The position numbers and the translations under genes are program-made. The notes beneath the pieces were generated by a model. The model had not been told where the DNA came from. It made no database searches and worked only from the letters and a program-made list of their open reading frames with translations. A DNA stretch of 64,000 nt from Linyphia triangularis. Its lineage: Eukaryota; Arthropoda; Arachnida; Araneae; Linyphiidae. Below, piece by piece: positions 1 through 14,400 of this stretch; position 1 is the first letter of the stretch; each line of letters begins with the position of its first letter. The stretch spans positions 62,001 through 126,000 of the forward strand of contig OZ021728.1 in assembly GCA_963978545.1 (NCBI GenBank), read 5' to 3'.

Positions 1-765
1 TACGAGTTCTAATTTATACGATTAGGAGGTTTTAAAAGATCGAATATTGCTGTATTAATTAAAATCACGATTCTAAATTTTCTCGATGAAAGTGAGTCTA
101 AAAATGCATAGAACTTTGCATAGCAACGGATTGTTTAGCCTCACTTGACAACCGTGACGTCACCACTTACATCGTCCATTGCTCACTCAGACAATTTTTG
201 GGGGCCCCAAGCAAGTCGGGGGGCCCTACGCTACAGATTGTCTAGCTTATACGTAAATCCTGCACTGATTTTGTACTTGATTTTTTTAGGAAGTCTATGA
301 AATAAGATATTGGAAAAGGCTACATTAAGAAGCGTAATACCTCGGACCCAAAGATGGGTCTTTGATATAAACAATGAAAGGGTCCTCTGCACAAAAGCTT
401 GTTGCAGCAATATTTTCCACCACTAGATAAGATGGTATATTTCTGTTACTGTGGAATATACAATCCAAATATGCAATCAATAATACAATCAAAACTCCTC
501 AAAACAAGTAATATAAATTTCAATACAACCACAGAAATGATTTGTCATGTCTGGATTATCACAACCTCAGGATTATTTGCTTTATCATTACTTTAATTTC
601 ACGTCATATTTCCTTGATGTCGTTAATTTTCTTTTAGCTAAAAAGTATGTTAAGCAACATTATGCCTGAGTACAAAACTTAGTAATTTCATTACAATTAA
701 TGTCTTGTCACTAGACTTGTGTGTCCGTGCACACTTAACAGCCCAAGTGACACGAAAAGTCAACT
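1..765. other. Intron sequence, no gene recognised
   Basis: This is AT-rich non-coding sequence on the 3' side of exon 15 in transcript sense. It holds a GGGGGCCCC-type inverted segment near 200 and a TGACGTCA palindrome near 163, both probably parts of old repeats. No exon with MTR4 homology was found. Confidence 0.5.
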
Positions 766-1297
766 CAGGGTTTCAGCCAAAATAAAATTTCAAAAATCCA
801 TGACTTTCTAAGGCTGAAGCAAATAATTTTCCATGACTCAAGAAACCTAATCACAAAAAAAAAAAAAAAAAAAAAAATAATAATAATAATAATCTTTATG
901 AATTCTGCTAACACGAATATAAGAAGTAAATCAATGTACCATAAAATGATTTTTATAAAGTTTTATTTTAAATTAAGTAAAATATTCTTGTTTCACTAAC
1001 TTCCAAATCAAAAGGGAAAAATAACTTTCCATTCTTTGACATTTCAGTGTTAAAAAAGCTAATCAACCTTTAATAATAAAGAAATATTTGAAGAAAGAAT
1101 AAGTCAACAATCATAAATTATCAAACGTTTTGATATCAACAATGCAAGACAGAAGACGGAAAAAAAATATAAACACAAGCTTATCAAAATTGTTCATTTC
1201 AGTTCTCATATTATGCAATTTTTTTCACCTACGAGACCTTACACGTGTGATGTAACAAATTTGGAGTTCAGAAATGTTTTCATTGCCCATGTTTTTT
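766..1297 (+). repeat. I-family MITE fragment (CAGGGTTTC...)
   Basis: It starts CAGGGTTTCAGCC and runs parallel to the intact copy at 47084-47891 up to the segment GGAGTTCAGAAATGTTTTC, then stops. The 3' half is missing. The sequence includes an A-run and an ATA microsatellite near 850-890. Confidence 0.7.
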
Positions 1298-1298
1298 A

Positions 1299-2280
1299 CA
1301 GGGTTACCACTCAAATCACAGAATGAAAATCAGACTTTTCAATGAATTTTAAGGACCTAAATAATGTTAAAGAAATAACCATTTTGGTTCCAATATACAT
1401 TGTCAAACAATATACATAATACATTCCAATATACATATCACATCAATACACAAGTCAGATTTTATTCTTTACATGTGAAATAGGTGCAACTGTAAAGATC
1501 ATATCTGTGATCAAGTTAAAATCAGTTAAGAAAAATAAAATACTTATTACTTGTTTGATAGAATTAATTGTACACACATCAATTTAGTAATCTCATGTTT
1601 ATAAAAACCTAAAGATCTATTTGGAACTAAATAATAACAAGTAAATCTGCATGTTCGTGGATGTACCCCCATGGAATAACTTTGTAACTATGGACAATTT
1701 CTACATACAGTAACAGACCCATTTTCTGGCAACATAAAATCTGGAATGACCCAAAAACCAGCATTTATTCAGGTTTTTTATAATTCCGAAATTCTTTTTC
1801 AACGCAAGAGATCACATCACAGTTAGTTCCTTTATATGGACTAGGTTAACATAATTCAGAGCATTAATATTTTCAGGGATCCCACTCAAATCACAGATGA
1901 CTTTTCCATGGCTTTTAAGGACCTAACTAATGTTTTTTAAAGACTATTTTAAATTTGTTTTCAGGCATCATGTTTATATATAAATTTTAAATAAAGTATA
2001 TTCTACCAAAAAAGTTACAGCCATTTTCAATATTATGTGTGTGAAATATTAATATAATTATTGAAATAACATTTTGCAATTTTTCAGAAAAGAACAGAAA
2101 GAATACTATTTTCCTAAAAAAGGAATGTTATTATTTAAAAATAAAAAAGTTATTGCAAAAACACATTGGATGATCTCTTTATTTTGCTAATATTGGTTTT
2201 AACTTGGGGAAAAAATAAGAACTTTTAAGGGCCTTAGAATTTTTTTGTGACTTTTTAAGGACTTTTACGAACCTTAGTTG
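1299..2280 (+). repeat. Degenerate A-family MITE pieces
   Basis: Two starts of the A family (CAGGGTTACCACTCAAATC at 1299 and CAGGGATCCCACTCAAATC near 1876) and a terminal piece rich in AAGGACTTTTA near 2220-2275 lie between exon 15 and the window edge. The copies are broken and no duplication could be assigned. Sequence between them (1400-1870) shows nothing else recognisable. Confidence 0.55.
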
Positions 2281-2300
2281 TTAGAGGGGTTATCACATAC

Positions 2301-2473
2301 CTTTACCAATCGTCCAGGTTGAAAGAAGGGAACACAATACTCTGGCTGTACAATGTAAGAATGGTAATCTTCAGACAAGGTGGCCAACTGCTTTTTGATC
2401 TTATAGTAGACATCCACGTCTTCTTCTCTGTCCAACTGTATTGCATCATGACTTTCTTGCAGTTTCTGTATTT
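2301..2473 (-). CDS. Mtr4: MTR4 exon 15 (end of winged helix, start of arch)
   Basis: The exon encodes [20 protein letters not shown], then [20 protein letters not shown], then [18 protein letters not shown]. The YYKI--QL and [12 protein letters not shown] blocks mark the stalk leading to the arch/KOW insertion that distinguishes MTR4 and Ski2 from other helicases. The acceptor is TTGCCACAG. The donor AAG|GTATGT is in phase 0. Remaining arch and ratchet-domain exons must lie left of the window. Confidence 0.95.
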
Positions 2474-5400
2474 CTGTGGCAACATTTTGAGATGACAACA
2501 GAATTAGAAAAATTTCCAAATTAAAAATGATGCAAAAGTAACCATTTAAACTATTTTCTTTACTTGGAGTTAAAATTTTAAAAATTCTCAAATTTTTTAT
2601 TATAATTGTAAAAAATAATAAAAGCATTTTTGAATAAAATGACATAAAAATTTCGTTTCTACCATTAGTAGAATTTGTAATATTCAAGTTTTTATTATAT
2701 GGTAACTGTATCTTGGATAACGGCTATAATAGGGTGGTTCAAAAATGTATGGGGAAAAAAATTTACCTGGAGACCAGGACACCCCCTCATTTTTTTTACA
2801 TCTACTCATACAAATATTCTAGCAAAATTTCAGAATCCTACTCCAATTAAAAGACAGCATTCAATGAAAGATAAAATTTTGCATTTTGTACATTTTTGGT
2901 TATTAGTAGTGGATTTGCTAATGAGTATAATTGAAAGCAATTTTATTAAAGAAAGTTTTTATTTATAACATAATTAAAATTTTTTACATAAGTTATTAAA
3001 AGTTTATGAAATAATTAAACACTAGAGGGCTCTTCCCCTGCTCCAAACGCTTGTTAATCTCACATGATACTCTATTAAACTTTTAAAAATTCTGATAAAA
3101 TTGCCCCTATAAATTAGGCGGTATAAAAAAAAATTCAAAATAAGCGATTAGTACACATAAATATGAAATTAGTAATTAGTGTGGTGTTATGTAGATCAGA
3201 AGTGTTTTTATTTCATCATTTAACCAAGTGTTACAGTACCACTTGGCTACATTTTTGTAAGCCGAAAATGGTCGATCGGAAATTATGTAAATATTATAAT
3301 ATCACTTCAAATCATAAAATTCTCACTCAATAAAGAGTGGACTAGCGAGTATAAATAGTGTCTAAGTTTCAGCTCTATCAAAGTTTCTAAATGTGCAGCT
3401 TTCTAATGTGCAAAATTTGTAAATGTACGACACTCAATCTCCTACCAAGAACAATATTTAATTGAAATCAATCGAATGAACAGTTAATAACATCAAAAAA
3501 ATATGGATTAGGTATGGAAATTGTAAACAACATAAATCTTGCAGATGTTGCCATTCTGATTATCGAAACCCACTGTCATTATAGAGACATGTTCGATAAT
3601 TTAATATTGAAAAATTACCATATCAAGAGTTCTTTTTGTAAGTAAAAATTAAATATCAAGAGTTTTTTATCACAAATTCTCCAAGACTGGTATTATCTTA
3701 CATTTTTAATAGCTTGCACCCTTTTATATTTCTGGAATCTTTTGAGTTATTCATATAAAAAAAATACTTTTTAATTTTTCTTTTACTGTAATTCTGTATG
3801 AAAATATGCCCTAACCAACAAATTCCTTTGAAAGAGACCACATAAGCTTTTTTAAAACTTTTCCAGCTACAATTCCAGTTCAGGTCACCACCAGAAGCTG
3901 AAGAAGCAAGAGGGCCTTCTATCCATTTTTACTGTACAAAAAACATTTAACTGTACAAACTGCTAGAGCTGCATTTCTTCTCTCTATTAGTTATATGGAA
4001 AACCTCTTGCTGAATAGAAGGATTTAAAAATGTATAGGAGTTTAGCCATCCACGGAGGGTGAACTATCTGCTCTCCAAAGGATTTTCTCTAGTGAATTGG
4101 CCAAAACGATTAATGTCAGATAGATTACTTTTTTTATCTCTAATCATCATAGATTTATACATGGTTGAAAGGAAGGCTACATTTAAAACTCTTTAGCGTC
4201 TTCTTTCAGTTCAAAATCCTGGAAATTTGTGTAATTCGTTGTAAAACAGTTCTGTTAAAGAGGGAAACTTCTGGGGAACACGATGGCAGGGCTGCCACTG
4301 ACTGTAAGCTTTGAAAATAGTTGCTTTAGTAGCCTCAGATGTCAAAAATAGTAGCCAAAATAGTAGTCTCACACATTAAAAATAGTAGTCTCAGACGTTG
4401 AAAATAGTAGCCTCACTTCTCATAAGATCGAAATAAAACTGTTTATTCACATAAAACACGAAATCCCAGAAACACTCTTCTTTTAATTCAAAATAGTGTC
4501 TAAAACATTACATTCCATACGGTAAAAGGCATGTGTCTTGGGGGAGGCATTTATATACTGCGATGGAAGTTGGCAACTCAACCTTACTCCCAGACAGCAC
4601 CAAAGCACAAAAAAAAAAGCTAAACTTCATGCTAAAGCGAAGATAAATATCGATTGGAAAAACAAAATAACTTTTTTTTAACTTCCAAAGTCAAACAACT
4701 TTTTTCAGAAAAACAAGTATCATGTTTAAACAATTATACTATACATTGGCAATGGCAATCGAATTTCATTAAGGCCAGTTTTTAAATTTTTAACAGAATG
4801 GCTACAGAATTTGCAAAACAAAAATTCCCTGACTTTTCCCTGATTTCCAGAAAATTCACTGATGTGCATCTCTGTCGAGGTTATGATTTTAAAAAAATAA
4901 AGAAAATAATGGCCAATTTAAAAATATATACATTTGATTATATAGAATTACATTTACTTATCAAAGTATAATTGCAACAAAATATAAGTTTAGGTTAAAA
5001 ATCAAAACAAGCACCTTTAAGCAAGAAAAAGAATGGAAAACGTCAAGAAAAAAATACAAAATTCGCATAAACCAATTTACAAACTATACCCATACTTGCT
5101 AACTTCAAGGAAAAGCAAAACTAGTACAATATTTTTCTTTTTAATTAAAAAAAAAAGTTATTTTTTTTTAAATATATGTCATAGGCTATATCCTGTTAAT
5201 AACAAATTTTAAACAGTGTCCTAAATATTCACTAAACTTGGGCACGCATGAGCATGAAAATTAAATAATCAGCATTTTGCTACTCCAGTCACAAATTTCA
5301 CTAGGTACATATATTTCATGAAAAATTATGTGTTTTAGATTTTGAAGTTGAGGAAAGATAAATAACTCATAATGCATGAAAGAAAGTCTTGAAATTAACA

Positions 5401-8400
5401 GCTTCTTATAAAAAATTAATTACTCATAGATATACAGAAATAAAATTTTGTACAGCAAAAATACTATCTTATACCACAAAAGTACATATTAAATAAGGCA
5501 AAAAATCGTTTTCATAAAACATGACAAGCACAGCATTTGGCAGGGGGGAGGGGGGGGGGGGGGGGAGGGGAATGTAAGGACATTTTTTTTAAATTCCATA
5601 ACCCTTTGCCTGAATGTATGCAGTAAAGCATTCAGATTCTTTTTTTATTTTTTGGAGGGGGAGGAGGATATTTCAATTCTTTGTTTGATTTATATTAAAC
5701 ATATAAATCAAAAACACATATATCATTTTTAGTTAATTACGTTAAATAAAATGTAAAAATTAAAGTAAAAAAAGAAAATACAGGATCTAACCCATTTTGC
5801 TTATGAATGCCTATAGATTTGTTGCACATCTATAACACAATGCCGTAAAGGGTTAAAAAAAAACGAAAAAATATGATGGAATCAAATTGAAATATTAAGG
5901 AATTTAGTGTTCCAATATATTCTATTGACAAAAAACACAAGACAAGAAGAAAAATAATCATGTCTGTAAAGGATGCAGTCAGATTAAAGTTGGAAGATTT
6001 TTTTAAACAATAAATCTACGGTCAAGCTTCTAAATAATAGGATTACTAAAAATCTAACAGAAATAATACGTAAATAATTAGGGTTCTAATATATTCTGTT
6101 AAGAAAAAATGCAAGGCAAGAAGAAAAAAATAATGTCTGTAAAGGATGCAGTAAAAAAAAAGAAGCAGGGATGTAAGTGCCAAAATGTGATTTTGGAGCA
6201 CTTCTGGAGCAGTAAAAATATGGTTTTGGAGCAGTGAAATACGGTTTTGGAGCAGTAAAAATAGGATTTTGGAGCAGTTAAATACGGTTTTGGAGCAGTT
6301 AAATACGGTTTTGGAGCAGTAAAAATATGATTTTGGAGCAGTTAGATACGGTTTTGGAGCAGTAAAGTATTGCATTAAAATTAACGATTTGTCAAACATT
6401 TGTTAGTATTTTGACCGAAATATATCTACTTTATGCTAACTTAAAGTCAATTTGCGTGTAAATTAATTTACATTAAGAATAATTATTAATTTGAATATAT
6501 TATGTAAAAGTTAATGAAATGGTAGTGTTTATTTTCAGATAGGGCATTTTTGTCATTTTTCGTGCTATTATCAGTGCTAGGAAAAAAAGAACGTGATCAT
6601 TAACTTCTGGCCCAACAATAAAAGTCTGAAGAAATTCATTTCCCTTTCAAACTATCCAATAAGAAACCATGATTTCATATTTTTAATACTGAGCACAAAA
6701 CAAACACTGAAAATTTAAAAAGTTAAAAAGTAAATTTCGTAAAATTAATAGCTGATAGTTGTAATGGTTTCTTTTATATTAGTAGTACTATTATTTTTCT
6801 TCATTAAAATAATATTTACTTACTCAAATGTTATGATCGATTATGGATAATTTACAAGTATTTCAACAATCCATTGCATGTCTAATTAAATTTGAAAATA
6901 CAATTATAAAACAAATAAACAAACTCTGCAAAAAAATTCGCACACCTATTTAGCTTAAAAAGTATTTAGAATAATTTTTTTTTTACATTATATTGATTTT
7001 AAATATGATAAATTGTCGAAATACAATAATCAACTCCAAATAATAAGACTGTCAATAATAATCCAATTAAAATGTATAAGTCCTCCATTACAAATGTTGT
7101 ACATACATGTATTTTTAAGCAATGAAAACAAGTACATTTTTTTGCCTATTTGGTAGAATGCAATGAAACAAAAGCTTGTTTCTTTCTGTTCTCTTCCAGG
7201 TTCTTTAAGTACATACTGATTCTTGATTTTGTTTCTTTAAGAAGCACTTGTCCGCTTTCTACGAGATGCATACTCTTCTTTTTAATCCCTTCTTCAATAT
7301 TTTTTTCAGAATTGTTTAATAATTCTTGGGATGCTTTTAATTTTTGTTGTGTATCAGATTCTTCAGCTTTCAATTGCATTGTGTCTGTAATGACTTCAAC
7401 TTTTGGCTTAGTAACTTTTCGTTTTTGTTGCTTCATTCTGCTTGAATACTTTTTGTAAGCACCTCGTGCAGCTTTTAGCATCTCAACTGTAACCTGAAAT
7501 GCGTCCAAGCCTCCTAGTGTTTCAACATGTGATTTCACTTGTCTTAGACCATTTATACTGTAAATATTTAAATTTAATCGACTCTCCAACAGTTGCTTAT
7601 TTATGCTGAAACCTCTCTACATCCGCCTTTCCATGAGGCAGACTCAGAAGGGCATTAGATAACATTAGATAGCAAAGGATACTTCGCATTTCCAAGATTA
7701 TCTCTAATGCAGTGATGAAAGTACCAAAATGTGATTTTAGAGCACTGTCAGAGCAGTAAAAATAAGATTTTGGAGCAGTAAATTATTACATTTAAATTAG
7801 TGATGAAGCAAATATTTCTGTATATTTCAACCTTGATATTTCAAATTAATTTAAAGTAAAAAAAAAGGTGTAACTTGTTCATTATATAAATACGTTTGCA
7901 TTCTAAATTTACATTAATTTGATTGCATTACTCAAAAACTAAATTAAAAAGCATGACATTTATTAACATCTTTGCCAACAATTAAAATATTAGAAGTTTT
8001 CAATGATATCATAAGGTTCAGGGCACAGCATGGCCCTAGTGTTGCTTTGCGCCACAAAAACTAACCAACCAACCATTAGGTTCAGTTCATCACTGAAAGT
8101 TTTTCGAAATAATCTCAGTTAGCTACTTTTAACAACTGATGAAATAAGATTTTTTCCTTAAATTACCTATAGAAGTTCTTCCCAATAATCCAAAACAATT
8201 TAACTGTATACAAAGTACTACCCCCCCCCTCCCCATGCAAAAAAAGTGAAACAAGGCTGCTTAACAGCAAGCATTAGATTTCATAACATTGTTTGGGCTG
8301 GTAGCTTCACTTAGCAGGTTTTTTTTAGGGCTATTTGTTAATTGGAAGACATTTTTTTTTAACTCAAAAATTAATACCTCTAACTGAAATTTGACAATTA

Positions 8401-11400
8401 TACTAGCATTTAATTTATATATATAAAAAAAAACTTCTAATGTAATTAAATAATAAATTAAAACAAGGCAGGTTGAAAAATAGTAATTTTTGTAGTGGTT
8501 TGTTTTATAACACTACTTTCCATTGTCTAAATGGATTATAGAGGGTTCCCATGAGAAATCTCAAGGTCAATGGAAACAAAATGATCTTAAATCTGTGGTT
8601 TTGTGTAATCCTTAAAAAAAACGACACATTTGGTTAGGTTTTTTTTTTAATATATGCTAAAAAATAATCATGTATTCTTAAAGTACTAAGAAAAATATTT
8701 ATTATCTTTAGTTACAACCAGGCAAGAAAAAATATCCAAATTGGATGCATAAAGATTGATTTCATGCCTTCAACAGTTTGAATAGATAGCGCGAATCCCT
8801 GGTTGGTTGATTGAAGTTTAACGGAACAAAGACCATACTGCCGCGAATCCCTGATCTTTCCCGCGGCTAATTTAAAAACAAATATTTATAAATACAAGAA
8901 ATCTTTACTTTTTTTTAAATAGAGGCTTAAATCCCCCTCCCCATGCAAGTTCTTCGTAGAATTTCTAGTCTACCTACGGTACGACTTGGCGCTTTTTCTG
9001 CGAATTGGCTACAATAAAAGAATGACGTAATATGCTTTTTCCCGTTTGTTGCCAAGTCAAAATCGTGATCCAACATCCAGGGTTACCAAAAAATCATTTA
9101 CTAATAGTCACCAATCCTTCCACCTAATCACCACGGCAAGTTCAAAATTCAAATCCCGTTTTACCGATGACTTAGAAATTAAGCCCTGAAGTGTTTGGAG
9201 AGGGGGCTGTCAATTGAATTAAGAAGTTTAGAAATTAAAAAAAATATTCGAGTTTTCTTTTAGCTTAAAGAAAGCTATGTATTTCTTTATTATTGAAACC
9301 AGGCAAGAGAGCAAATCTAAACCGGATGCACTAAGATTGCTTGTGTGAAAAATAGAATACTTGTATTCTATTTTTAACACGGAGCCTCGGTAAAAAAAAA
9401 TTCTAAAAATAATCATGTATTCTATAAGTATATATATATAAAAAAAAAATTATAACTAAAATCAGCCAAAAAAACAGATTTAAATCAGATGTACGATTCA
9501 TTTACTGCTTCTTTACAGTTTGAAAACCTACAACTAAACTGAGAGAATGTAATATGTATTTTCAAGTGCGAACCCGTTCCGGCACGTTAGCTGACGAAAA
9601 ACGCCCTTGAAGTGCAAAATACTCGTTATCGCTTTATTGGCGACGTTCCATGATAATTTGGAAAAATTTCGAGCCAAAATTCTCGCCAAGTAGTTTTTGA
9701 AGTCAAAAAATGATTTTTTGGCGCAGTTCGGCGCAATCTTGGCCGAAAAGAGGTTTTTGGCGCAGTTTGGAGCAGGGTAGTCAGTTTGGCGCACTTCGGC
9801 GCAATTGGAGCAGCTCTTACATCCCTGAAGAAGCAGAACATGAACATGTGCTTGTGGGCCGAGGAGGAAGGGGGGGGGATCGGCCGGTTTGGCTTAGCTG
9901 CTGCGAGTAGAAAAAGTTCGGAAACTTCGTACACCCAAATCGATCGGCCAACTATTAAAACTATATATATGCCGTTTGACCCGAGTCGGGACAGATGTCC
10001 GCACACACACGGGGTACGCGAGAAGAGAAACTCGAAAATTTCAAAATTCCCTGATTAAAGAGTAACTAGGGGGCTTCGCCCCCTGCTCGCTAACGCTCGC
10101 CAACCCCCAAACGCCTAGCTGCGCTCGGATTAAGCTGCTCGAATTTGTGGTAAAAACATCTTGCTGCGCTCGAATACGTTTCCCAGCCATAAAAAATGTA
10201 ACCAAATTTTTATAAATTTAATGTAAGGCCTAATAGAGAAAACACCCAAATTGCAAGTTTCATAATAGAAAGTTAAATATGCTATCCGCCAACATTCTGA
10301 CTTAAAACTTCATTAGCTATGCCCTTACATTGAAGTCCCAATATCTTTTATTTATTCTGATAAGTCGCCCCGTTAGATCAACGACGTCCAACGCGAGGCA
10401 TTTTCTGGATAGAAATACTTCAAAATAATAATTACTCTAATACAAAAATGCTTCAGAAAAACAGAAAAAATCAACTTTGAAACGAAGAGTTTAAAAAGAG
10501 CTTTAAAATTAACAACGGGTTTGTTGTTTACATACGTAAGGATAGCTTTAAAATTAGCAACTGTTGGTTGGTTGGTTGAACCCCCGAGCAGCGGGTTTGT
10601 TTACTTAAGTATGTTGCCATTCTCATATTCAAAATCATTGAGGCTTTGTAGTAGCTTAATGATGAAAAATATTGAAATTTAACTAATTAATAAAGTGTTA
10701 ATAAATTATTTTTGCACGTTTTGGCAAATCTACAGCTTATTTCCTTTAAAATAACACCTTGATCATTGAAATTGGTTGAGTAGTTTAGGCGGACGGACTA
10801 ACCCCAAAAAACGTATTGCCTATTAAATATATAGATAGATTTTGTGAAATTCCTTGACATTGCCCTGAATTCCCGGTTCTGTCGTCACCCTGTTTTTAGC
10901 TACATTCAAAGTAATTAAATAAATTGCTTAAAAATTTAAATTATTTTATTATTCATAAATTTAGCTACAACATTGAAATTCTATTCATTCTGCATCGATT
11001 GACCAACACGGCGAAATTGTTCATCACACTGACACAAATCTCGGAAATAACATCAATACTGTCCATACTATGGCACTTTCTTCCGGCGTTCGTGACAAAT
11101 TCCACAAATTCATTTTTGTTTAGAGTAAATAAAGCAAGATAATTTGATATTTGAGAATATAATTGTGTATGCTGTTGCCTTGCACAGCGAAAGATAAAAC
11201 ATTGAAACCTAACAGGTAGGCGAAAATGACCGTGGTTGCCGTCAAAAACAACAATCTTGCGTGAAGTTACTATCGTCGGACTAACAAAGTGATCACTCTA
11301 CCAGCGAATATGAATAACTATTTCAGTAGTGTTCGCTCTCCCGCCCCCCTTAAAAAAAATCACCATTTTGATAAAATTGTTAGTACCTTAGTGCCGTTTT

Positions 11401-14400
11401 TTTCTGTCTTCTAACAGACAGTATCCAATTTTTTAAAAAATAGTCGCCTGAGCCCAAAAATAGTTGAAGGTTTTGTTCAAAATAGTCACTTTGGGCCCTT
11501 TTTTCATTGAAATAGTTGCCATAGTCGCCTGGCCACTAAAATAGTCACTTTAGTAGCCTTTTTAGTCGCTGTGGCAGCCCTGCGATGGCCAATAACACAA
11601 CTTAAATAATTTTGCCAATAGTAATTCTATGACATGGTGCCGGCAGGATAACCACAATAGTTCACGTCCTATTTTTTCTCCAAATTAATGCATGCCTCTT
11701 ATAAACAATCAGTAGTTATACGGATAGAATTAAAACTTTGTCCCAATTGAATTCTCAAATTACCCTTGCCTAGCATAAAAACAGTTTTTTAAATATATTT
11801 CGCTGTTATTTCACCACTCAACTTTGAGGCACTAAGAAGTTTTTCGATACCATCTCCCGAAACATATACGGAGAAACTATCAATCTTTTTAAATCCAAAA
11901 GATTTTGGCAGAAGTTTGCGCTCCAATGAAGAGCTAGGACAGTCAGATTTGAATTTGATGAATTTTTGACCGAATATTTCAAAAAGTAACAATACAAGCT
12001 GAAAATATTCGCTTTAGTCACCTGTGGCAACCCTGAAATTCTTGCAGGGAAGCCACAAAATTCAAGGAAAAAAGTATAATTTTAATTCCCCGATAAATTT
12101 CTAAAAAATTTCCTGATTTTACTGCCAAACTTTTTTTTAACTTTCCCCAATTTTTTCAAGGTTTCACAGATGTGTAGACACTGATCAAATAGAACATGCG
12201 TGACAAAAAGATAATACGATTTTTTAAAAATTGTTTTGGCATTAATGAAAAGTTTCAATTATTCCAAAAATACGGATGAACGGGAAAACGTACTTTCAAA
12301 ACAAAGATAAAAACTTTCCCTGATTTTTGAAAATTTTTAAAAAAATCCACAATTTTTCCCAGAACCAGAAAGCCCCCAGACATTTCCCTGATTTCCAATC
12401 TGTCCTGACTTTCCATAAGCGCAGAAATGCTGCATGAAATATAAACAGCTCTTATTAAAGAAAAAAATTCAAGGACCTTTATAATCAAGGACTATAAAAT
12501 TACATACATTAGTCATAAAAGTACAAAACGGAGGTGGTTGCAAGGAGGTCATCCTTTTTTCAAGAACCAAATGTCATCAAAAAAAGAACCGTGTAAATAA
12601 TAAGGTCATCGTAGGTCAATTTGTTCGAGAGGACACACATACAGACTTACTCTCGTATAGCTGTGGAATGACAGAGTAGTTCTGGAACTGAAAGAAGGAT
12701 CTTTCCAGCATGTACTCCGGGTTGATTTCGTCCACTCGGAGCAGGTTCAGCACCATATTGTAAGTCAAGTGAAAAGCAGAATTGATGGGATCAGGGAGAC
12801 CCTTTAAAAACAAAATAATTTAAAACACAGTCATAAATAATATAACCCATAAAAACAAAGTTTATCAAATAAATCCATTATTGTGCATTGCTATTTTTAT
12901 ATTCATTAACACAGTGCCAATTCAGTAAAAATCGTGTGCTTGGTATTTGCATCTAATTTTAAATATAAAAAACATTTCTATCGGCAAAATTGGCCGCAAA
13001 CTATGAAATGTAGTTTGCACATATTTTGCTGATGTTTTTGATATTTAAAATTACAGGGCTGCCACTAACTATAAAACTTGAAAATAGTTGCTTTAGTAGC
13101 CTCGGATGTTAAAAATAGTAGCCAAAACAGCAGTCTTAGATGTTGAAAATAGCAGCCTCGCTTTTCATAACTTTATAACGATTTCTTTCGAAATGTTTAA
13201 ACATATATAATAATGAAAATGACAGGCAAATTTAAGTAAGCCCAGTTTTCCAATATTTTAAGCTACATTCAAAGCAATTAAGTAAATTATTTCAAAATTT
13301 AAGTTATTAGTAGTTATAAATTTAGCTTCATTATTGAAATTTTAGTCATTCTGCATCGATTGACCTACACAGCACAAAAAGATGAACATAATGTCTTGTA
13401 ACACCAACAGAAGCCTTGGCTAAAACATACATTACAACAATGCAAATCTCAGAGATGGCAGTTGTAACATCAGCAAATATCAAAAATACAGCTATTAAAC
13501 CGTCAAATCACTTTAACCTTGGCGAAAATGACTATCACTCCAATGTAAATACTGGTGATGGTGCCTTCCATACCAAAAATTATCATCACAAGAATGCAAA
13601 TATTAGCGATAGCGTCCATTATAATGGTGCAAATCTCGGGATGTCTATTACATCAGCTTAATATGCGGCGAAATTAACCGTCACAAAAACGTAAATCTCT
13701 GTGATCGCCCAGCATACAAGCTCAAAAAACGGCAATAGCGGTCATTACATCAGCCTAATAACTCACTGAAATTAACAATCTCACACCAACATAAATATAG
13801 ATGATAGAGAAACAGTTGAAGCAACGATAAAAGTGGTCATTCCACCAAAGATTTTGGAATTCTGAATGCAGGCAAAGGTTGGTGGCGAACAGATTAGTAA
13901 GCAAGTACACACATGCACCCCTTGAAAATTTAATGTGGATTTGCATCGGACTCAGGAAATTTTGGCCAAAAAAAAAGAAGCTGAAATTAGCAAATCTGCT
14001 GACTGTACTATGTGTGATTTTTAGTGTGGATTTCATGTATTTATCTGTATATGTTAAGAAACGTAAGCTTGCTTTTCACAAGTCTTGTTTCACTTTCACA
14101 CACAATAAGTAACTTCCACTTCAGAACATTTCTTACATTTAGTGATGTATAGTTCCAAAATGTCATACACCTTGCTCCTTTGATTGATTTAGGATAATAA
14201 CAAAAGTTTTTTAATACTTAAATACTAATGGCAAATTTAGGCGACTTTTTTAACAAGAGAAGAAAGATGATTTACGATGACATTTATCAAGCCATTTAAG
14301 TTGCGCAAAAGTAAATGCCCTAGTGGTTACGTGGCAACCCTCAATTCTAAATATACATTTCAATTGGTAATCTTACGCAGATATAAGATTTCAGTTAAAA

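Larger units (their letters stand above)
6166..9827 (-). mobile_element. F1: hAT element nested in D1, 6-bp TSD AAGAAG
   Basis: The ends CAGGGATGTAAG and CTTACATCCCTG are perfect 12-bp inverted repeats. AAGAAG flanks both sides (6160-6165, 9828-9833). Subterminal arrays of TTTTGGAGCAGTAAAAATA (left) and GGCGCAGTTTGG-type units (right) may be transposase-binding sites. A decayed hAT transposase C-terminus lies on the minus strand inside. SINE-like pieces sit near 8030 and 8800. Confidence 0.9.
4287..11582. mobile_element. D1: 7.3-kb hAT-like element, 6-bp TSD CGATGG
   Basis: The left end CAGGGCTGCCACTGACTG and the right end CGCTGTGGCAGCCCTG form terminal inverted repeats (TIRs). The flanks are CGATGG at 4281-4286 and 11583-11588, a perfect 6-bp target duplication. 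Both ends carry TAGTCGCC/AAAATAGT-type subterminal repeats. Two later insertions lie within it, the F1 element (6166-9827) and a Helitron (10066-10839), leaving about 2.85 kb of original element. No clear transposase of its own was seen. CAG...CTG ends with a 6-bp duplication suggest a hAT-related group. The superfamily assignment is inference. Confidence 0.85.

Noticed and set aside
6173..6372. CRISPR-like array
   Set aside because: Direct repeats lack unique spacers. They are a subterminal transposon array in a eukaryotic intron.
6046..6399. 117-residue minus-strand ORF with repeated [15 protein letters not shown] units
   Set aside because: It is the translation of the subterminal tandem DNA repeat at the end of F1. 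The periodicity follows the DNA unit and there is no start context or homology.
9534..10058. Overlapping ORFs on both strands around 9.5-10 kb
   Set aside because: They pass through the end of F1 and the GGCGCAGTT repeats. The GC-richer sequence keeps frames open, and no protein motif is present.
13416..13661. 81-residue ORF with [16 protein letters not shown] repeats
   Set aside because: It follows the C-type minisatellite, and the repeats are those of the DNA.
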